A DNA stretch of 64,000 nt from Armatimonas rosea (GCF_014202505.1 NZ_JACHGW010000002.1:1364001-1428000); one strand, 5' to 3'; counted from the first letter of the stretch, positions 34,622 to 44,140 are shown. The notes: generated by a model from the letters alone, not told the origin. Translations and numbers: made by a program.

Positions 34622-35641
34622 ATGCAAAAGAAACGACTGCTCTCAGGGATGCAGCCGACCGGGGGCGGTCGGCTGCATCTAGGTAACTACGAAGGGGCGC
34701 TTAAGCCTTGGACCAAGCTCCAAGACAGCTACGAGATGTTCTGCTTTGTCGCGGACTGGCACGCCTACACGACCCTCAATAGCGCCCCCCCCGATATCGC
34801 AGCCGCGAGCCGTGAGGTGGTCCTCGACTACCTCTCGGCAGGGCTCGACCCCGAGAAGTGTGCGATCTTCCGCCAGAGCCAGGTCCCCCAGCACGCCGAG
34901 CTCGCCGTGCTCCTCGGCATGCTCACGCCTGTCTCCTGGCTGGAGCGTGTCCCGACCTACAAAGAGAAGCGCGAGTTTGTCAGCGAGGGGGGTGGGGACT
35001 CGGGGCCGAGCTACGGGCTCCTGGGCTATCCCGTGCTCCAGACCGCCGATATCATTGTCTACCGCGCCCATGTCGTGCCGGTCGGCAAGGACCAAGCGCC
35101 CCACCTGGAGATCTCCCGCGAGATCGCGCGGCGCTTCAATCACCTGGTGGGCGAGGAGGTCTTCCCGATCCCCGATGCGCTGATCTCGGAGGCCACCGGC
35201 GTGCTACCCGGACTCGATGCCGACGAGAGCGGGCAACTGCGCAAGATGAGCAAGAGCTACGGCAACTGTATCTACCTGACCGACAAGCCCGACGAGGTCG
35301 TAACACGCCTCAAGACGGCCTTCACGACACCCACCAAGATCCGCAAGGACGATCCCGGGGTTCCCGAGGGCTGTGCGGTCTGTCAGCTCCGCAAGCTCTA
35401 CGACCCGGAGGGCTTCCAGCCGCAGTGGGACGAGTGCCGCTCTGGGGCACGGGGCTGTGTGCAGAGCAAGCGCGAGACCGCCGAGGTGCTCAACGCCATG
35501 CTAGAGCCCATCCGTGAGCGCCGCGCCCTCTACGAGAGCGATCCCGCCGAGCTGGATCGTCTGCTCAAGCGCGGGGCGGAGAAGGCCGCAGCAGTCGCCG
35601 AGGAGACCCTCCAGCAGGTCCGCCGCGCTCTGCGGCTCTAG
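34622..35641 (+). CDS. trpS: Tryptophanyl-tRNA synthetase
   Basis: 339 residues, class I synthetase charging tRNA-Trp. Seen: GMQPTGGGRLHLGNY (HIGH-equivalent HLGN), QTADIIVYRAHVVPVGKDQAPHLEISREIARRFN, and RKMSKSYGN (KMSKS). The G-M-x-P-T-G to H-L-G link has two extra glycines compared with the usual PTGxLHLG. Codons 9-20 form a perfect 13-bp hairpin (34648-34660 with 34667-34679). The stop overlaps the stop of the convergent TPR lipoprotein gene. Confidence 0.96.
   Translation: MQKKRLLSGMQPTGGGRLHLGNYEGALKPWTKLQDSYEMFCFVADWHAYTTLNSAPPDIAAASREVVLDYLSAGLDPEKCAIFRQSQVPQHAELAVLLGMLTPVSWLERVPTYKEKREFVSEGGGDSGPSYGLLGYPVLQTADIIVYRAHVVPVGKDQAPHLEISREIARRFNHLVGEEVFPIPDALISEATGVLPGLDADESGQLRKMSKSYGNCIYLTDKPDEVVTRLKTAFTTPTKIRKDDPGVPEGCAVCQLRKLYDPEGFQPQWDECRSGARGCVQSKRETAEVLNAMLEPIRERRALYESDPAELDRLLKRGAEKAAAVAEETLQQVRRALRL
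34648..34679 (+). promoter_or_regulatory. Strong hairpin in the trpS coding start
   Basis: Perfect 13-bp inverted repeat GATGCAGCCGACC / GGTCGGCTGCATC with loop GGGGGC, 26 bases after the ATG. No T-run follows. Possible translational or attenuation control; see findings. Confidence 0.6.
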
Positions 35642-37503
35642 CGCAGGTTCCCGAGGCCCCGCCCGGCTCCGGGTCCGTTCTGGAGGCTCGCGGTGGGGCC
35701 GTAGAGGGGCTGCGGCGGCGCACCCACCAGAGCCTCCCCCAGCTCCATGAGCCCATTGGCCTGGATCAAGGGGCTCCGGATATCGCTCAAGGTCTTGACG
35801 GCGAGTCCGTGGGCCTTGAGCTTATTGAGCTCGGTCGCCATGCGCTGGAGTCGGCTCTGGAGCGCCAGCGTCTCAAAGGGGTAGCTGGCGTCAAACTGGT
35901 GCAGCTCCGCCTGGAGCGCTTCGTAGCCCGCGCGGTCCCCCAGCTGGTGGTGAAGCCCCGCCAGATAGACCTTCCCCTCCGTCCGAAGCGCCATGATCGT
36001 CACCTGGGGCAGCAACCCCTCGATCTGCGTGCGGAGCTGCCCCAGGCTCGTGCGGTCCTTCAGCTTGCGGGCAAGGTCCACCGCGAGCATGGCCTCCTGA
36101 AGCTGGTGGCTTACCTTGTGGATCTGGGGGAGCTGTGCCAGAGCCCGCTTCAGCGCTTCCGCTGCCTGGACAGGACTGTCTTTTTTGAGGGCCCACTCAC
36201 ACTTTTTCAGGGTCTGGTGGCACTGAAAAGCAGGCTCGGGGTAGAGGCCCAAGAGCCGGTCGATGAGATCGGGGCGCTCCAGTTTCCAGCAGAGATTAGC
36301 AACATGCGAGCTAAAGAGGAGCCTGTCCTTATCGGTTTTTAGCTCCGCAAAGAACTGCTCGATTAGCTTTTCCTGGTAGCGGCTATCGTCGAGGCCCATG
36401 ATGCGCCCGAGGTTGCGCCCCAGAAACGTGCTACGCTCAAAGGTGCGGAGGGTCGGGGGGACGGGGGGAAGGCTCAGGTAGGGGCCCTGAGGGAGCTCCG
36501 CGTGCGCTTGTGCCTGGTAAGGACGGCTCGCCATCCGGGTGAGGGCCAGGGTCGCGAGGGCGGGGGCACCGCTCTGCTGGGCGAGTGTCGCCACCGCCGC
36601 GAGGTCGATATCGAGCTGGGGATCGGGAGTGAGTCGGCCCAGTGCCCCGGTGAGACGCTGCTCCAGAGCGGCCTTCAGGGGCGGTGTGACTCGGGCTTGC
36701 AGTGTCTTAAAGCGATCCCGCTGGAAGAGAATGGCGGAGGGCTGAATCGTTCCTCCCCACAGGAGGCAAGAGAGGGTTCGAAGCTGCTCTTGGGGCGGCT
36801 GGAGCTCCGTGCCCTTGAGGGCGGCCTCGGGCTTGCTGAGGTGGAACTGGAGCAGGATCGCGCTATGGAAGCGCTCGGTGCGCCCGCCCTCGGGGCCGCG
36901 CATCAGCGTGAAGTCAAGACGCGGCTGGAGCTCGCGGCGCAGTGCCTCCTGCGGTCCCTGATCGACTAGCGCGAGCAGCAGGCGAGGGTAGAGGAGAATA
37001 TCGAGGTTCTTGAGGTTGCGCAGCTCGTTCTCTGTGAGGGTGGTGCGCTTGAGCGCGGCGGCGCTGGTGGGCAAGACACCCTGGTAGCGGTAGGCCGTCA
37101 AGAGGCCCCGGGCACGCTCCGGCTGCTTGAGCGCCAGGTACTGGTCGGCGAGGGCGGAGCGCTCGGTGCTCTGCTGCGTCGGCGTGGCAAGGGCCTTGTC
37201 GAGGAGCTGTGCGGCTCTGTCCAGGGCGCGCACTGCCTGCTCCGACTGCCCCAAGTGCTGGTAGAGCCCCGCAAGCCGCCGCCAGGCAAAGAGGGCCTCG
37301 TTGCCACAGAGATTTAGGCGACTCTCGGTCTCGCGAAAGAGGAAGGGAAGCTGCTCCGCGGAGCGCTCGGGCCAGGGGGGGAGGGGTGTTGGTGGCGGGA
37401 GAGGCATGCTCTGCCAGCCCTCCGAGCGACAACCTGCAAGGAGCAGCAGGCCGGTGAGGGCGAGAGGAAAGTAGCGGCGCTGGACATTCCTAAGCTCAGT
37501 CAT
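35638..37503 (-). CDS. TPR-type lipoprotein, unknown
   Basis: 621 residues. Signal peptide with lipobox TGLLLLAGC. Mature part has several TPR-like helical pairs (LAGLYQHLGQSEQAVRALDRAAQLLDKAL, LADQYLALKQPERARGLLTAYR, AEALKRALAQLPQIHKVSHQLQEAMLAVDLARKL). Start taken at ATG 37503, which is 25 bases from the divergent hydrolase start; an in-frame upstream ATG at 37530 would overlap it. Probably outer-membrane or periplasm anchored; binding partner unknown. Stop shares bases with the trpS stop. Confidence 0.8.
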   Translation of the reverse strand: MTELRNVQRRYFPLALTGLLLLAGCRSEGWQSMPLPPPTPLPPWPERSAEQLPFLFRETESRLNLCGNEALFAWRRLAGLYQHLGQSEQAVRALDRAAQLLDKALATPTQQSTERSALADQYLALKQPERARGLLTAYRYQGVLPTSAAALKRTTLTENELRNLKNLDILLYPRLLLALVDQGPQEALRRELQPRLDFTLMRGPEGGRTERFHSAILLQFHLSKPEAALKGTELQPPQEQLRTLSCLLWGGTIQPSAILFQRDRFKTLQARVTPPLKAALEQRLTGALGRLTPDPQLDIDLAAVATLAQQSGAPALATLALTRMASRPYQAQAHAELPQGPYLSLPPVPPTLRTFERSTFLGRNLGRIMGLDDSRYQEKLIEQFFAELKTDKDRLLFSSHVANLCWKLERPDLIDRLLGLYPEPAFQCHQTLKKCEWALKKDSPVQAAEALKRALAQLPQIHKVSHQLQEAMLAVDLARKLKDRTSLGQLRTQIEGLLPQVTIMALRTEGKVYLAGLHHQLGDRAGYEALQAELHQFDASYPFETLALQSRLQRMATELNKLKAHGLAVKTLSDIRSPLIQANGLMELGEALVGAPPQPLYGPTASLQNGPGAGRGLGNLR

Positions 37504-37516
37504 GAGATATTTCGGA

Positions 37517-37522
37517 TATACT
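37517..37522 (+). promoter_or_regulatory. -10 box, leaderless start
   Basis: TATACT, then TTCTCC, then ATG 37529. Same six-base spacing as the other leaderless genes. Confidence 0.6.
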
Positions 37523-37528
37523 TTCTCC

Positions 37529-38476
37529 ATGCAGTATAGCCGCTTTCTTCCGCTTTTGGCACTCTGTCTGGTGATGCCCCACGCTGCAGCCCAGACCAGT
37601 AGCCTTGCTGGAATTGTCTACGATCCGGCGGCGGCGCTTCAGCCGCAGCTGACCCAGCGCAAAGATGCCCAGGGGAAGCCGCTCTCGCTCTACAACCTGA
37701 GCTTTTTGGGTGGGAGCGGTGCCCGTGTTCCCGCGCTGGTCTCGGTGCCCAATGTGCCGGCGAAGGGCAAGCGCCCGGCCGTGATCCTGCTGCATGGCCT
37801 CGGGGGCGATAAGAACCAGCTCCAGGCACTCGCGCTGCTCCTCAATGGCAAGGGCTATCTCACGGTGGCGATCGATGTGGCCGGCCACGGGGAGCGCCCC
37901 AAGGTCAATGGGAAGGGAGTGGGGGAGCAGGATCTGGCGGGGATGCGGACGATCGCGGCGCAGACGGTGCAGGACCTTCGGGCGACCGTGGACTACCTGG
38001 CCTCGCGCGACGATATCGACACCAAGCGGATTGGGTTTGTGGGGGTCTCGCTGGGCGGGGTCCTGGGCGCACGCTTCCTCGCCGACGAGCCACGTGTTGC
38101 GGCGGCGGCGCTCTGGGTGGCGGGCGGCGACTGGGGCACCCTGATCACCACCAGTGCCCATCCCTTCGCCAAGCGCTTCCGAGACACGGGCGAGACCGAT
38201 GCCGCCAAGATTCGCCAAGCCCTCGCCGATGTCGACCCCGTGCCCGCGATCAGCCACGCCGCACCGCGCCCGCTGCTCTTTCTGAACGGTGCCACCGACG
38301 ATGTCGTGCCGAAGGCCTGCAGCGAGGCGCTCTTTGCGGCGGCTAAAGACCCGAAGGAGCGCACTATCCTGCCCGGCGGCCACATCCCCAACCTCTTCGA
38401 CATGGCCAGCCGCACGATTGCGTTTCTGGAGAAGAACCTCAACAAGCCGACAACACCTGGTCATCCCAATCCTTAA
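37529..38476 (+). CDS. Secreted alpha/beta hydrolase (dienelactone-hydrolase-like)
   Basis: 315 residues. Signal peptide MQYSRFLPLLALCLVMPHAAA; then an alpha/beta hydrolase with VILLHGLGGDKNQ, nucleophile elbow GVSLGG, a late Asp (NGATDDVVP) and His (PGGHIPNLF). Typical of acetyl-xylan-esterase/dienelactone-hydrolase-type exported esterases. Start ATG 37529 rather than 37502, because the latter would begin on top of the opposite gene's start and lacks a signal sequence. Confidence 0.87.
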   Translation: MQYSRFLPLLALCLVMPHAAAQTSSLAGIVYDPAAALQPQLTQRKDAQGKPLSLYNLSFLGGSGARVPALVSVPNVPAKGKRPAVILLHGLGGDKNQLQALALLLNGKGYLTVAIDVAGHGERPKVNGKGVGEQDLAGMRTIAAQTVQDLRATVDYLASRDDIDTKRIGFVGVSLGGVLGARFLADEPRVAAAALWVAGGDWGTLITTSAHPFAKRFRDTGETDAAKIRQALADVDPVPAISHAAPRPLLFLNGATDDVVPKACSEALFAAAKDPKERTILPGGHIPNLFDMASRTIAFLEKNLNKPTTPGHPNP

Positions 38477-38515
38477 TCGGGCAAGCCCGAGCAATAGTTG
38501 GGAGTGGGAACGTTC

Positions 38516-39265
38516 CTATTTCGCCGGCTGGGCGTTCCAGACTTTGATATCGTCGAACCAGCCGTCTTTTCCCCCGACTCCTAGCTCGATCTTGGACTTG
38601 GTGGCGTGGCCGATTCCCGGTGATTTCAGATAGCCCGCCGGCTTACCGTCGATCGTGACCCGCATCTCCTCCCCGACCGTCTCGACCACCAACGTGTACC
38701 ACTTGCCGGCCTCCAGCTGGGCGGGGAAGCTCGCGCTGTGGGTTGCTTGGAGATTGCGGATCGCCTCTTTGTTGGCGACTGGGTCCTTACGCAGCTCGAT
38801 CAGCGCATTGCTCTGGCTCCCGTCGCGCTCGTCCATTAGGGTCACTTTATTGAGCCGCACCTGGGCGCGGCACAGGTGGCCGTAGTGCGAGCCCGTGAAC
38901 TTGCGGTCGTCGAACTCCACATCGATCATCGATGCGCCCTCAAAGCGAATCTTGCACTCCACCACGCTGTCTTTGGTGGGAAGCTCAAGCCCGTAGACCG
39001 CAGCATGGGCCGTGATCACCGACTTGCCATCGGCGGAGGGCATGTCTTTCTCGCGGGTCTGGGTGCCCTTGAGAGCGCCGTTTTCAAAGGCAAATGTATC
39101 CACGACCCGGTGCCAGCGCTTGTCGTGCTCGGGGCCTTGGAAGTTGTCGGAGAAGAGAAGCTCTTTCTTCTGCGCGAGCGTGCGCGTGGGGACGGTGGCA
39201 ACATCCTGCGCGAGGGCAACGGAGCCCAGGATAAGGCAGGGGATAAGAAGCGGACGAATCGTCAT
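38516..39265 (-). CDS. Secreted LamG/DUF1080-like protein
   Basis: 249 residues. Signal peptide MTIRPLLIPCLILGSVALA; body with LLFSDNFQGPEHDKRWHRVVDTFAFENGALKG, VVECKIRFEGASMIDVEFDDR and KWYTLVVETVGEEMRVTIDGKPAGYLKSPGI, the concanavalin-like jelly-roll pattern of DUF1080 (3-keto-disaccharide hydrolase) and related carbohydrate-active proteins. Ribosome site AAGGAG 12 bases before the ATG and TATACT about 30 bases before. Could be a glycoside-processing or binding protein. Confidence 0.8.
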   Translation of the reverse strand: MTIRPLLIPCLILGSVALAQDVATVPTRTLAQKKELLFSDNFQGPEHDKRWHRVVDTFAFENGALKGTQTREKDMPSADGKSVITAHAAVYGLELPTKDSVVECKIRFEGASMIDVEFDDRKFTGSHYGHLCRAQVRLNKVTLMDERDGSQSNALIELRKDPVANKEAIRNLQATHSASFPAQLEAGKWYTLVVETVGEEMRVTIDGKPAGYLKSPGIGHATKSKIELGVGGKDGWFDDIKVWNAQPAK

Positions 39266-39368
39266 GATCGGTTAAGACTCCTTGGGTTTGCGGTAGTATA
39301 CGCGCTTCTCTTACCGAAGCGCAACGACAGCAGGAAGAGCGAGCGCGGGTGCCGAAACTGGGGGCATC

Positions 39369-39746
39369 ATGAAAGTGCGCTGGATGGAGAGCTCCCTACG
39401 CCTGCGGATCACCCCGAGTGAGCTGGCGGCCCTGGAGCAAGGCGAGCCCACAACACTGGCGGCGACCTTTCCAGGCGGCTGGTCCGTGACCCTACAGCTC
39501 GGGGAGGGGAGTGGCCTGGAAGCGCCCGCGACAGGGACGGTCGTCCTGACGCTCTCGCCCGACTCCCTCGCGACGCTCCGCCAGCCCGAGACTGAGGGGG
39601 TCTACTTCACCAGCGCCAACCAGAGTTTTACCTACTTTGTCGAGAAAGACTTCCCCTGCCTCCACCCACGCCCCGAGCCGGTTCAGGAGCAGAGCGAGAC
39701 CTTCCCGGCCCCCGACGGCTTCGCGGAGCGGCACCGGACCGCATGA
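39369..39746 (+). CDS. Small cytosolic protein, DUF7009-like
   Basis: 125 residues. MKVRWMESSLRLRITPSELAAL followed by a beta-rich stretch and FVEKDFPCLHPRPEP resembles a family of short bacterial proteins starting MKIRI-x-x-x-S-x-RLRLTxSEV (DUF7009), recalled only by pattern. A cysteine in DFPCL is conserved in such proteins. Function unknown. No ribosome site is evident. Confidence 0.62.
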   Translation: MKVRWMESSLRLRITPSELAALEQGEPTTLAATFPGGWSVTLQLGEGSGLEAPATGTVVLTLSPDSLATLRQPETEGVYFTSANQSFTYFVEKDFPCLHPRPEPVQEQSETFPAPDGFAERHRTA

Positions 39747-39855
39747 ACCGAAGGCACACACCGGGAGCTTCCGGCGGGGATCTCGCTGTGTAAAATAGAG
39801 AAACTGAAGCAAGCAAGCGCCACATGGTTCTTACTTGCGAGGGAGGTCTCTGATA

Positions 39856-41706
39856 ATGTTGCGACGTGGCCTTGTGCCTTCTCAGCGGGAGGGGGCGGAC
39901 AAGTACCTCTATTCTCGTCTTGGCCTGTTTGGTGGCCGGATGGTGCTCTACAGCGCTCTGGTCAACAGGCACACGCACTCCGTGACCTATGGTGATACCA
40001 CCTGGGTGGCGACTCGCGATGGCATCAAGCGCGTGACCAAAGGGCAGCCGGTCGCGCTCTATCTTCCGGGCCGGGAGGTCCTCCAGGTAACCGCGAGCGC
40101 CGACGGGGCCGCCGCCGTGGTGCGTGCCGACGATGCTACCGTGGCGCTCTACGTCTACGAGAGCGCAAAAGACCGCTGGCGTCTCCTCGCCCAGCTTGCT
40201 TGTCCCAAGCCGGAGGAGCTCATCGGCTTGGCCCGGGGAGGGTGGACAGCAGTCCCCCCCCCTTTTGTGCTCCTTCTGACCGCAGAGCGCCTCTCTCTTG
40301 CCCCCATCCAAGTAAACGGCGGATTTCGCGGGAGCGAAAAATACACCCCCCCCGAGCTCTTCGTGGTCGAGCGTACTACCGGAGTCGTGCGTAGGCTTCC
40401 TCTGGACCTCCCCCCGCTAAACCTACTCCCCCGGAGCCTACTTCCCCTGGCAATGGTCAAGACGCCCCAGGGGCAGGTACGCTTTCTCAGCACAACAGGG
40501 GAGCTCTATACGGTCGCGGAGAAGGAAAGTAAGCTTGCCTTGGAGCGAGTTACGCCGTCTTCGGAGCGTGAGGGGGACGCCTACACCTACACGCACGCCT
40601 TGGGGACGGAGACAGGGGAGTTTTGGGCGATTCGCTTGGGGCAAGAGCGACAAGAGCGCGAGCTTCAGCGCTACGAGCTGGCCTTCTTCGATAGCCGCGG
40701 CACCCTTGCCTCCGTCGTCCCGATTCCCGCTCCGGTCTACCAAAAGGCGAACGAGGGTAGGGCGAGTCCACCGACTGTCGTGGCACGGGAGCCCGAGGGG
40801 ACCGTTCTGGTGGTGCGCCCTCGCTACCAAAGCAATAGCCGAGCCCAGACGCGCTACTCTGGTGAGGCGCTGCGCTACTCCCTCAAGACACAGGCCTGGG
40901 TTCCGGTCGCGGACCAAGACCGCTACCAGCCCCACCACGAGAATGCCTGGAACCTCCCGCCCGTGCCGCTCACGGGGCCACCGGAGCCAACACCCGGCTC
41001 CGCAAACTTTTTCGAAGCCCGGCCGGCCTGGCATGTCCGTGGCGAGAGCCAGCTCTTTTCGAACTCCGGTGACAAGAGTATCGCCCTCCCCGAGCCACTC
41101 CGCAATGCGACGGTTCTCACCACCAATGACCGAGCGATCTGGGGGATAGGCGAGCGGGTGTCTGAGCCCAAAAAGATTGTCTATTTCTATGTCGAGCTGC
41201 CAAGCAAGGCCTGCACACTCTTTGACCCGCCTGTGTTCTTTCAAAACGACCTCCCCAAGTTCTGTCTTAGCTTTGGAGAGGTCTTGGGCTCGGGAATGCG
41301 TGGGGTCTTCCGGCTAGACCGGGCGACCAAGAGCTGGAGTGAGATTCCTATTGCGGGCCAAACGGCAAGTGCTCGTCCCCGGTTGGACGCCGATCCCAAG
41401 CTGCCCATCGTGCTTCTCTGGACACAGGAGTGGGGGCGTGCGAAAAGGCTGTACTACCGCAAAGGGGGTGCTTTTGTCCCCGTGGGCGAGCTGGGGGAGG
41501 TCAGCGCCTACTTGCTCACGGAAAAGCAGCTCCTCGTCGCGGCAGGGACAGCTCTGGTGGAGCTCCGGTGGAGAGACGGCATCTTTGTGGAGACCAAGCG
41601 CACGACACTCCCTTGGCCGGGGACGACTCAGCTCTTCTATGTCCCGACCGGGGCGCTCTGGGGTTGGGTGGAGGATACGCGCGCCTTTTGTCTCACGGTT
41701 CTCTGA
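39856..41706 (+). CDS. Large protein of unknown function, beta-rich
   Basis: 616 residues, no clear signal peptide. The N-terminal part includes VNRHTHSVTYGDTTWVATRDGIKRV, and the rest has many W/Y-rich beta strands (LFVVERTTGVVRRLPLDLP, RYELAFFDSRGTLASVV, LWGWVEDTRAFCL), suggesting one or two propellers. ATG 39856 follows GGGAGG (39841-39846); TAAAAT at about 39790 is a possible promoter, giving a normal leader. The ends of the frame show many CCC/GGG runs, unusual in conserved housekeeping genes. Not recognised. Confidence 0.68.
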   Translation: MLRRGLVPSQREGADKYLYSRLGLFGGRMVLYSALVNRHTHSVTYGDTTWVATRDGIKRVTKGQPVALYLPGREVLQVTASADGAAAVVRADDATVALYVYESAKDRWRLLAQLACPKPEELIGLARGGWTAVPPPFVLLLTAERLSLAPIQVNGGFRGSEKYTPPELFVVERTTGVVRRLPLDLPPLNLLPRSLLPLAMVKTPQGQVRFLSTTGELYTVAEKESKLALERVTPSSEREGDAYTYTHALGTETGEFWAIRLGQERQERELQRYELAFFDSRGTLASVVPIPAPVYQKANEGRASPPTVVAREPEGTVLVVRPRYQSNSRAQTRYSGEALRYSLKTQAWVPVADQDRYQPHHENAWNLPPVPLTGPPEPTPGSANFFEARPAWHVRGESQLFSNSGDKSIALPEPLRNATVLTTNDRAIWGIGERVSEPKKIVYFYVELPSKACTLFDPPVFFQNDLPKFCLSFGEVLGSGMRGVFRLDRATKSWSEIPIAGQTASARPRLDADPKLPIVLLWTQEWGRAKRLYYRKGGAFVPVGELGEVSAYLLTEKQLLVAAGTALVELRWRDGIFVETKRTTLPWPGTTQLFYVPTGALWGWVEDTRAFCLTVL

Positions 41707-41721
41707 GCGAGGCGGCTCTCT

Positions 41722-42795
41722 TCACGATGTGCACTCGAACAGCTTGATGTGCCCAAAGTCCGGGGAACGGCCCTCTTTGTTCTTCTTCTCTTGGCTCGTC
41801 GCTCCCGCAAGCGCGAGCAGCGCCCCGCCGTGCAGCCAGAGCGAGTCGGTGATGCGCATCTTGCTATCGACCCCTTGGACCAGGCTACCGGAGCCGGCGT
41901 CGAAGAGCCCCGCGTTCCACTTGCCCTGCGCGATCTTGCCTGCCATCACAAAGTGCTTCTGGTTAGGGTGAAAGCGTAGGGACTCCATCAGCCCCGCGCC
42001 CGCATCGGACGCCCGAATCTCGGCGACTTTTCGTGGGGGCGTCTCGCTCCAGGCGAAGCGCTGCCAGGTCTGCTTGCCATTGCCCGCCATCGGGTCCTCC
42101 ATCGGACCCATGCCACAGGCGAGCAGCTCCTTGCTATCGGGGGTGAAGGCGAGGTCGAAGATACCGCCGATATAGTTCGGGCTCTTGATGATCCCCCAGC
42201 AGGTAAAGTCTGGCGTGGTCCAGGCCGCGAGCTGCTTGCCGCTCTCCAGGTCCCAGACCCGAATCTCCCCCATGAGGTTGGCGGCCGCCAGGTAGCGGTT
42301 GTTGGGGCTAAAGGCCACCGAGAGAACAGGAGGGACATGCGAGAGAGCCCAGCGCAGGGCTCCTGTCTCGGTATCGTAGACCTTGACACTGGGCTCGCGC
42401 TCGGCGGCGGGCTCGTACTTGTAGCCGCCCGCAAGATACTGCCCTGTGACACTCGCCACCAGCCGCTCATCGGGGGAGAGCCGTAGCTTCCACGACCAAA
42501 AACTGTGTGCCTTGACCGTGCGCAGCTCTTTGTTCTCGGTGGGGGAGAACCAGCGCAGGGTGCCGTCGTAGCCCGCCGAGAGCACCTGCTGGCTCTTGCT
42601 CAGGTAGCACACCCCGCTGGCGTAGCTCTCGTGCTTGCCGAGGCGCTGGGGGACACCCGACTCCACCGGCACCGCCCAGACACCGCCATCCAGGCAGGCC
42701 GCGAAGAGCTGCTTGCTATCGGGGGACGCCGCGACCGCGAGCACCGCGGTGGGGAGCTTCAGGTCTTTCAGGGGCTTGAGGGTGGGCTCGCTCAT
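41722..42795 (-). CDS. WD40-like beta-propeller protein
   Basis: 357 residues, about seven WD40 blades: VLAVAASPDSKQLFAACLDGGVWAVPVESG, GVCYLSKSQQVLSAGYDGTLRWFSPTE, SVAFSPNNRYLAAANLMGEIRVWDLESGK and others. No signal peptide. Its start overlaps the stop of the DUF1501 gene (ATGA). Last gene of the peptidase / cytochrome-type / DUF1501 operon. WD40 proteins commonly accompany DUF1549-DUF1553-DUF1501 clusters in planctomycetes, where their role is still unclear. Confidence 0.87.
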   Translation of the reverse strand: MSEPTLKPLKDLKLPTAVLAVAASPDSKQLFAACLDGGVWAVPVESGVPQRLGKHESYASGVCYLSKSQQVLSAGYDGTLRWFSPTENKELRTVKAHSFWSWKLRLSPDERLVASVTGQYLAGGYKYEPAAEREPSVKVYDTETGALRWALSHVPPVLSVAFSPNNRYLAAANLMGEIRVWDLESGKQLAAWTTPDFTCWGIIKSPNYIGGIFDLAFTPDSKELLACGMGPMEDPMAGNGKQTWQRFAWSETPPRKVAEIRASDAGAGLMESLRFHPNQKHFVMAGKIAQGKWNAGLFDAGSGSLVQGVDSKMRITDSLWLHGGALLALAGATSQEKKNKEGRSPDFGHIKLFECTS

Positions 42796-44129
42796 TTCAG
42801 GATCTCCCGAATCGGCTCGGCGCGGTCCTCGACACGGTAGAAGGTCGGGATATCGTCGGCCTCGTACTCCGCGTAGGGATCAAGGCCCAGCGCGGTAAAG
42901 ATAGTCGCGAAGAGGTTTTTCTCGTTGTAGGGCTTCTCGGTCACATCGACTCCATCGGTATCGGTCGCGCCCACCACGACACCCCGCTTGATCCCCGCGC
43001 CGGCCATGGCCAGGCTCCAGGCATCGGGGTAGTGGTCGCGGCCACGGGCGGCGTTGAGCCAGGGGGTCCGGCCAAACTCGCCCATCACCACCACGAGGGT
43101 CTTGTCCAGCAGGCCACGCTCCTCTAGGTCGTTGATCAGGTGCGCGACAATCCGATCCGTCTCCGGGACCAGCATCTGGTAGATCTCGTGCTGGAAGACA
43201 TGGCAGTCCCAGGGCATCCCATTGGCCACCATCACAAACGGAGCGCCGTTCTCCACCAGGTTGCGCGCCAGGAGCGTGTGGAGCCCGAAGGTCCCCGGCC
43301 CGTAGCGCTCGCGGTCCTTGGGATTGACTTTATCTAGGTCAAAGAGATCGGCGCAGCTCATCAGGCCCTTCACCCGGGAGAAGATCGCATTCTGGGAGCT
43401 GGCTGCTGCGCTGGTGCGCTCGTTCTCGTACTTCTTGGTCAGGAACCGACGGAGCGCCTCGCGCTGCTCAAAGTCTTGGGTGGTCGTGTCGGCGAGGCGG
43501 TTGACATCGGCGAGCTTGTACTGACCGCCCGCCCGCACCGGCCCGTACTGCGCGCCCAGCCAGCCCGCCCAGTTGCCCGCCTTGAACGACTCAAACTCAT
43601 TGCCGCGGGGGTTGGGATCGAGAAAGACAAAGTTGGGGATGGGATTATCGAGGTGCCCGAGCTGCTGTGCCAGCACCGAGCCCAGGATCGGGCGCACAAA
43701 GGGCTCGCGCGGCGCGGCACCGCGGGTCAGAAGGTCGATGGCCTGGAAGTGCTCGTTGGGCTTTGTCTTCATCGAGCGCACGACAGCCAGCTTATCGGCG
43801 ATCTTGGCGCAGCTGGGCATGAGCTCGCTGAACTGGACACCGGGAAGCTTGGTGGGAATCGCGCGGAACGGTCCGCCAAAGACACTGCCGGGCTTGGGGT
43901 CCCAGGTCTCAAACTGGCTGGGGGCACCACAGAGCCAGAGCAGGATGCAGTGCTTCTGCTGGCGCTTGGCCTCCGCCGCGAGCGCCGCGGGGGAGAAGAG
44001 CCCGGTCCAGCTGAGCGCCGATGCCGCGCCCGCGCCCACAAGTCCTTGGAGAAAGAGCCGCCGGTGGAGTGTGTGCTCCGGAGGCGTGCAGCTCCCCTCC
44101 TCTGCAATCGTTGTCTCGTCGTCGTTCAT
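42792..44129 (-). CDS. DUF1501 domain protein (Tat-exported)
   Basis: 445 residues. Twin-arginine signal LHRRLFLQGLVGAGAASALS with a cleavage region near AALAAEA; then KHCILLWLCGAPSQFETWDPKPG, the DUF1501 hallmark related to sulfatase/alkaline-phosphatase folds, and later VVVMGEFGRTPWLN and GRDHYPDAWSLAMAGAGIKRG. In known genomes it follows a DUF1549/DUF1553 cytochrome-like partner, as here; the pair is thought to act outside the cytoplasm on sulfated or other polymers. An inverted-repeat element separates it from that partner. Confidence 0.92.
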   Translation of the reverse strand: MNDDETTIAEEGSCTPPEHTLHRRLFLQGLVGAGAASALSWTGLFSPAALAAEAKRQQKHCILLWLCGAPSQFETWDPKPGSVFGGPFRAIPTKLPGVQFSELMPSCAKIADKLAVVRSMKTKPNEHFQAIDLLTRGAAPREPFVRPILGSVLAQQLGHLDNPIPNFVFLDPNPRGNEFESFKAGNWAGWLGAQYGPVRAGGQYKLADVNRLADTTTQDFEQREALRRFLTKKYENERTSAAASSQNAIFSRVKGLMSCADLFDLDKVNPKDRERYGPGTFGLHTLLARNLVENGAPFVMVANGMPWDCHVFQHEIYQMLVPETDRIVAHLINDLEERGLLDKTLVVVMGEFGRTPWLNAARGRDHYPDAWSLAMAGAGIKRGVVVGATDTDGVDVTEKPYNEKNLFATIFTALGLDPYAEYEADDIPTFYRVEDRAEPIREILK

Positions 44130-44140
44130 CTATTTTTTTG

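Noticed and set aside
34611-34647. T-box riboswitch before trpS
   Set aside because: Only 11 bases separate trpS from the upstream gene, leaving no room for a T-box; the hairpin present lies inside the coding sequence.
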